Shown: in pieces, positions 60,380 to 64,000 of the stretch
How positions within the stretch are numbered: position 1 is the first letter of the stretch
Layout of the letters: every line of letters starts with the position of its first letter
NCBI RefSeq assembly: GCF_003363155.1
Contig: NZ_QRBE01000003.1
Coordinates: 1 to 64,000 of the forward strand
Reading direction: 5' to 3'
Length of the DNA stretch: 64,000 bases
DNA from: Dyella monticola
GTDB lineage: Bacteria > Pseudomonadota > Gammaproteobacteria > Xanthomonadales > Rhodanobacteraceae
The notes under the pieces: model-generated
Database searches by the model: none
Seen by the model: only the letters and a program-made list of their open reading frames with translations
Told to the model about the DNA's origin: nothing
Made by a program: the position numbers and the translations under genes

Positions 60380-62480
60380 TGTCTCGCTCCACCACCGCAA
60401 CGCGCTCCACGACAATGCTCTCGGACGGAATTTCTTCGAGCGCCAGCACGTGCCGCCTGATGCCGAGCCCTTTGAGCAAGCCCGCGATATGCCGACGCAG
60501 GGAGGCCGAGGTCAACACGGCGGCCGAGGCGGGCGCTTCATCCGACACCCTTTGCAGCGATGCCTGGAGCCGCTGCGAATCCTGGAAGCTCAGGGCGAGG
60601 CAGGGTTCGCCATCGTTGTCGATGCGCAACGCCTGGCTCAGCAACGTTCCCCATGCTTCATCGATAACAATCACTTTTAACGTCGACTCGCCTTCCGTGT
60701 ACGTAGGGATTGTCAGCGGAACCACCGCCATTCTTGCTACTTCCAGGAGCCGATGACGAGAGCGATCGCCCGCAGGCATGCGTACGAGTGCCTCGCAGAT
60801 GCCGCGCAAATTGCGTATCGACACGGACTCTTCCAGCAACTCCGCGAGCAGCCGGCCGAAAATCGTCGGTGTGACCGTTGTAAGCAGCGCGGCGACAAGA
60901 TCGGGAAACGACGAGCGCAGCCTGTTGATAAGAAACTGGGCCTCCTGCGTGCCGACGAATTCGTGGGCGTGGTGATGGCAAATGGCATATATCTGCGCGG
61001 CCAATGCCTCGTCGGGACTGGCCACATTGGCACCGCGATCGCGCAGGAGCGCCATGGTGGCGCTATCGACCCAATAGGCCGCCTTGCTGCCCGGGAAGGA
61101 TGTACTTCGTTCCGGATTGCAGTCGGCCAAGACATCGAAGGGTCCGTGCACCACAAATTCGCGAGCGTAAAGCTCTCCAGATATCACGATCGTATCGTTG
61201 ACTTCGATGACATAGCTGTTGTCCCCCATCTGTGGTTCGCCGACCATGGAAAGTCCGGGAAACGGAAGGCCGAGGTTTTGCATCAAGTAGCGGCGAACAT
61301 TGCCAAGTTCGCTATTGAAGTCGGCAGGCGCAAGCGCGTTGTAGGCTTGCCTTCCCACTCTTACCCGCAACGGCACGGTTGTACCGAATTCAACCGTATC
61401 CAGCAGGCAAGGCACATAGTTGGAACCGTCTCGTGCCATGTTGGGCATGGGCGCTTGGCGAGAAAGCGCGACGGTTTGCTCGTGCCTGCGTTTGGCCGTG
61501 CCGATGCCGAGCAAGGCCAGCCCGATAAGCGCGAACTGCACATGGGGAAAGCCAGGGATCACGGCGAGGATGAAGGTGATGGTCGAAGCCATCAGCACAG
61601 GGCGCGGCTGATTGGCGACCTGATCGTAAATGCGGCGTCCGAGATTGGAGAACTCACTGGACGATCCGCCGGAGTCGCCGCGCGTAATCACCAGTCCTGC
61701 CGCGATTGCCACCATAAGGGAAGGTATCTGTGACACCAGGCCGTCGCCAACGGTCAATATCACATACGTGTTGACCGCATTCGAAAACGTCAGGTGGTGT
61801 TGCGCGACACCTACCGCGATGCCGCCGACGATATTGATCAGGGCCACGATGATGCCGATCATGGCATCGCCCTTTACGAATTTCATCGCACCATCCAGCG
61901 CGCCATGGAGCTGGATTTCCTGCTGCAAGACTTCCCTTCGAGCGCGTGCCTCATCGGGCGTGATGACATTGGAGCGAAGATCTGCATCGATGCTCATCTG
62001 TTTGCCGGGAATGGCATCGAGCGTGAAGCGCGCGGCCACCTCCGCCACACGATCGCCGCCCTTGGCCACCACCACGATCTGCACGACACACAGAAGCAGG
62101 AAAATGACCAACCCGACCACGACGTTGCCGCCCACCACAAGCTGGCCGAAAGCCGCCACCATTTCGCCCGCATGGGCATGCAACAGAATGCCTTTGGTGG
62201 TGGCCACCTCCAATCCAAGTCTGAACAACGTGGTCAACAGAAGCAGGGAAGGGAAGATGGCAAGGTCAAGCGTCGACTTGATGTAGATGGCGACCGCGAT
62301 CAACAGAAGCGAAAACGAAAAATTGGTAGCGATGGCCATGTCCAGCAAGAAGCCGGGTGTGGGCAGTACAAGCAGGCTTATGATGGTAAGAAACACCAGG
62401 CCCATCGCGATGTCGATATACCGCTCGACAAAAGGCGTGATATCCCACCTTTTCAGATCGCCAAATTGCGTGAGGTTCAT
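60372..62480 (-). CDS. sctV: Type III secretion export gate SctV
   Basis: 702 residues. About eight N-terminal membrane helices (to about 320), then the large cytosolic domain that forms the nonameric ring. FHIPEP signature in the helix-loop region: DAIPGKQMSIDADLRS...DEARARREVLQQE. The ATG at 62480 follows an AGGATTATTTG site; the first codon of the open frame is a TTG three bases upstream. Confidence 0.95.
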   Translation of the reverse strand: MNLTQFGDLKRWDITPFVERYIDIAMGLVFLTIISLLVLPTPGFLLDMAIATNFSFSLLLIAVAIYIKSTLDLAIFPSLLLLTTLFRLGLEVATTKGILLHAHAGEMVAAFGQLVVGGNVVVGLVIFLLLCVVQIVVVAKGGDRVAEVAARFTLDAIPGKQMSIDADLRSNVITPDEARARREVLQQEIQLHGALDGAMKFVKGDAMIGIIVALINIVGGIAVGVAQHHLTFSNAVNTYVILTVGDGLVSQIPSLMVAIAAGLVITRGDSGGSSSEFSNLGRRIYDQVANQPRPVLMASTITFILAVIPGFPHVQFALIGLALLGIGTAKRRHEQTVALSRQAPMPNMARDGSNYVPCLLDTVEFGTTVPLRVRVGRQAYNALAPADFNSELGNVRRYLMQNLGLPFPGLSMVGEPQMGDNSYVIEVNDTIVISGELYAREFVVHGPFDVLADCNPERSTSFPGSKAAYWVDSATMALLRDRGANVASPDEALAAQIYAICHHHAHEFVGTQEAQFLINRLRSSFPDLVAALLTTVTPTIFGRLLAELLEESVSIRNLRGICEALVRMPAGDRSRHRLLEVARMAVVPLTIPTYTEGESTLKVIVIDEAWGTLLSQALRIDNDGEPCLALSFQDSQRLQASLQRVSDEAPASAAVLTSASLRRHIAGLLKGLGIRRHVLALEEIPSESIVVERVAVVERDND

Positions 62481-62491
62481 CAAATAATCCT

Positions 62492-63229
62492 TTAGGAACT
62501 CAATTCGCGGTGAAGCCGTCGTCGCGCGCTTTTTACTTCAGGGCTGCCTTCCTGTTCCTTGTATTCGCGCTTTATTTCATCATCGCTCATCCTATTTCGC
62601 CGTATCCAAAGCTTGTGCTGTATAAGAAGGTCGCATGCGCCGATGCCGACACACCCAAGTACCGCAAAGCCCGAGGCCTTCCATCCGTCAATCAGGGCGG
62701 CTGAAAAGGCTGCGCGCCAGGAAACGTGATTGATCGACATGCTGCTCAATGCAGCGAGCAAATCCTGGCCGACACGAAAGCAGGCGGCGCCAATCATCAG
62801 CCCTTTGACGATTGAAATGCCTGTATTGATTAATTTCTGAGGGCTGAATAACTGCTTTATTCCCGAGGCGGGATTAATGCGTTTGAGGTCAAAAACGGTG
62901 CGTTTGCGCGCGGTGCGGCCTTTTGACTGAATGAAGCCGAGCGATAGCGCAAGCAGCAGGGCCACGCTGCAAGGCACGGCCAGACTCATGCCGACGAATT
63001 CCAATAGGGACGACCGGCTTGCCAGTTGATCGTCCATGACTCTCAAGGAGACGACGTCATCAATGAAAGGCGCGACCCAGCGCAGGAGCACGGTCGAGGC
63101 GAGCGGTATCAGCATCCACCACGCCAGCATCGTCATGCTCAGGCTAAAGGATTGGCTTTTCGGTATATCGCCGCGTTCCGCCGCTTCCTTCAATCGTTGT
63201 GGCGTGGGTTGTTTGGTTTTATTGCTCAT
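62492..63229 (-). CDS. sctU: Type III secretion switch protein SctU, C-terminally truncated
   Basis: 245 residues. The N-terminal KTKQPTPQRLKEAAERGDIPKSQS is the standard SctU/FlhB beginning, followed by four membrane helices (about 35-55, 78-98, 138-158 and 182-202) and the linker MSDDEIKREYKEQEGSPEVKSARRRLHREL. It stops there. Normal SctU proteins (about 350 residues) continue with the NPTH autocleavage motif and a 90-residue globular domain that set substrate switching; both are missing. Only 11 bases, including a good ribosome binding site for sctV, separate the stop from the next start, so this is a clean loss, not a frameshift. Confidence 0.9.
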   Translation of the reverse strand: MSNKTKQPTPQRLKEAAERGDIPKSQSFSLSMTMLAWWMLIPLASTVLLRWVAPFIDDVVSLRVMDDQLASRSSLLEFVGMSLAVPCSVALLLALSLGFIQSKGRTARKRTVFDLKRINPASGIKQLFSPQKLINTGISIVKGLMIGAACFRVGQDLLAALSSMSINHVSWRAAFSAALIDGWKASGFAVLGCVGIGACDLLIQHKLWIRRNRMSDDEIKREYKEQEGSPEVKSARRRLHRELSS

Positions 63230-63972
63230 TGCACCCGTGTAAGTTCGTGCATCAGGCGATGGAGGTAGCCCATCTGGCCTGCGATGGACAGGAGAAGCAT
63301 CAGCGTCAGAAGCAAGGCCTTGAGCGCGAGCGATGCGCTTTGCGGATTGAACTCCGGGGTGTATCGCGATAACAGAACAATGCTGATGTCCGCAAACATG
63401 AGCATTGCCATAATCGGGGCTGCCATTTGGATCGACAGATTGACAAGCAGGTCAACGCCCTGGCCAAGCAGCATCGCTACGAATGGCTTGATGGATGCGG
63501 CTGGTACAAGCTCCGAAACAGGCCATGCCTGATACGTTGCGAGTATCACTTTCGCAAAATAGTAGCCATTACCGGCCGACATAAGAATCAATATAAGGAG
63601 CATGCTGTAGAGCGATTCGACGGGGCCGACCGAGCGGCCAAGGCTCGGGTTGAATAACTGGCCAACGGTGTAACCGCTGACCTGATCGATCAGCGCACCC
63701 GCGGCCCCAACCACCATGAACATACGGCTGATCATCCATCCCAGCGCGATGCCGACGGCGCCCTCTTTCAGCGCCAGCGCGTAGAAGAGAACCGACGTCA
63801 CCTCGGGTACGTTGCCTGCCTGGTGTACGCACAATCCCACAGCGACGGCCATCGGCAGCACGAATGCACGGCCGGCCGAGGACCCGCCGCCGATGGGTAG
63901 CACCGCGAGCATGCACAGTGTCCGGATCATCGCCAGCAAAAGCGTCCCCGCCCAGCTGATCGTATCGATCAT
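63226..63972 (-). CDS. sctT: Type III secretion export gate SctT
   Basis: 248 residues with about six membrane helices; GGGSSAGRAFVLPMAVAVGL and QVSGYTVGQLFNPSLGRSVGPVES are typical of the SctT/FliR family. Forms the export gate core with SctR and SctS. Its end overlaps the sctU start (ATGA). Just upstream (63986-63988) there is an in-frame stop of what is probably the next secretion gene, beyond the right edge. Confidence 0.93.
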   Translation of the reverse strand: MIDTISWAGTLLLAMIRTLCMLAVLPIGGGSSAGRAFVLPMAVAVGLCVHQAGNVPEVTSVLFYALALKEGAVGIALGWMISRMFMVVGAAGALIDQVSGYTVGQLFNPSLGRSVGPVESLYSMLLILILMSAGNGYYFAKVILATYQAWPVSELVPAASIKPFVAMLLGQGVDLLVNLSIQMAAPIMAMLMFADISIVLLSRYTPEFNPQSASLALKALLLTLMLLLSIAGQMGYLHRLMHELTRVQ

Positions 63973-64000
63973 ATCGAGCCTGCTTTCATACCCGGCACGA

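Overview
The window looks like chromosomal DNA of a high-GC gammaproteobacterium of the Xanthomonadales, most likely the Rhodanobacteraceae (Dyella/Luteibacter/Rhodanobacter-like). This is inferred from gene content: an mreBCD-mrdA-rodA block followed by mltB-rlpA-dacC-ybeD-lipB-lipA, a split B12-dependent ribonucleotide reductase (nrdJa/nrdJb), and GC-rich dispersed intergenic repeats. No rRNA, tRNA or CRISPR array was seen.

Core region, about 1.5-31.9 kb: a stand-alone EF-G gene, a DUF1304/M24 peptidase pair, a PfkB sugar/nucleoside kinase, then the elongasome operon (mreB, mreC, mreD, PBP2, rodA). After it come envelope and lipoylation genes (mltB, rlpA, dacC, ybeD, lipB, lipA) and a Prc-type tail-specific protease. 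On the minus strand follow an M1 and an M17 aminopeptidase, a HAD phosphatase, an unusual PstS-like protein with a LysM tail, and a DegP/DegQ protease. The nrdJa - histone-H1-like - nrdJb group closes the core. Mosaic GC-rich repeats of 130-280 bp fill four intergenic gaps (15.2, 20.0, 23.6, 26.2 kb).

Accessory region 1, about 31.9-47.4 kb: bounded on one side by an imperfect tandem repeat. It carries what may be an undescribed peptide maturation/export system. One minus-strand operon encodes an ABC-2 exporter (ATPase and permease), a PadR regulator, a MacB/LolD-type ATPase, two FtsX-like permeases, a HAAS-domain membrane protein, a TldD-type metalloprotease and an HlyD/MacA-type adaptor. It converges on a 49-residue peptide gene with a polar N-terminal half and a glycine-rich hydrophobic tail. 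Two 299-residue proteins (jelly-roll-like, with HEAT-like C-termini) are divergent from the peptide gene. A separate GntR(YtrA-like)-ABC operon lies beside it. The same operator, GTGTAT-N10-ATACAC, sits in the promoter regions of both operons, suggesting joint control.

Accessory region 2, about 47.8-57.4 kb: a DUF748 protein, a 28-residue peptide gene behind a good sigma-54 promoter with palindromic upstream sites, a chaperone-usher fimbrial operon with four single-domain pilins, and an IS3-family transposase relic.

Accessory region 3, 57.7-64 kb: a ribbon-helix-helix protein behind a large hairpin, then a type III secretion block on the minus strand (sctT, sctU, sctV, sctN, sctO) running in from beyond the right edge. 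SctU lacks its whole C-terminal autocleavage domain. The left edge holds the C-terminal part of a large toxin/effector-like protein.
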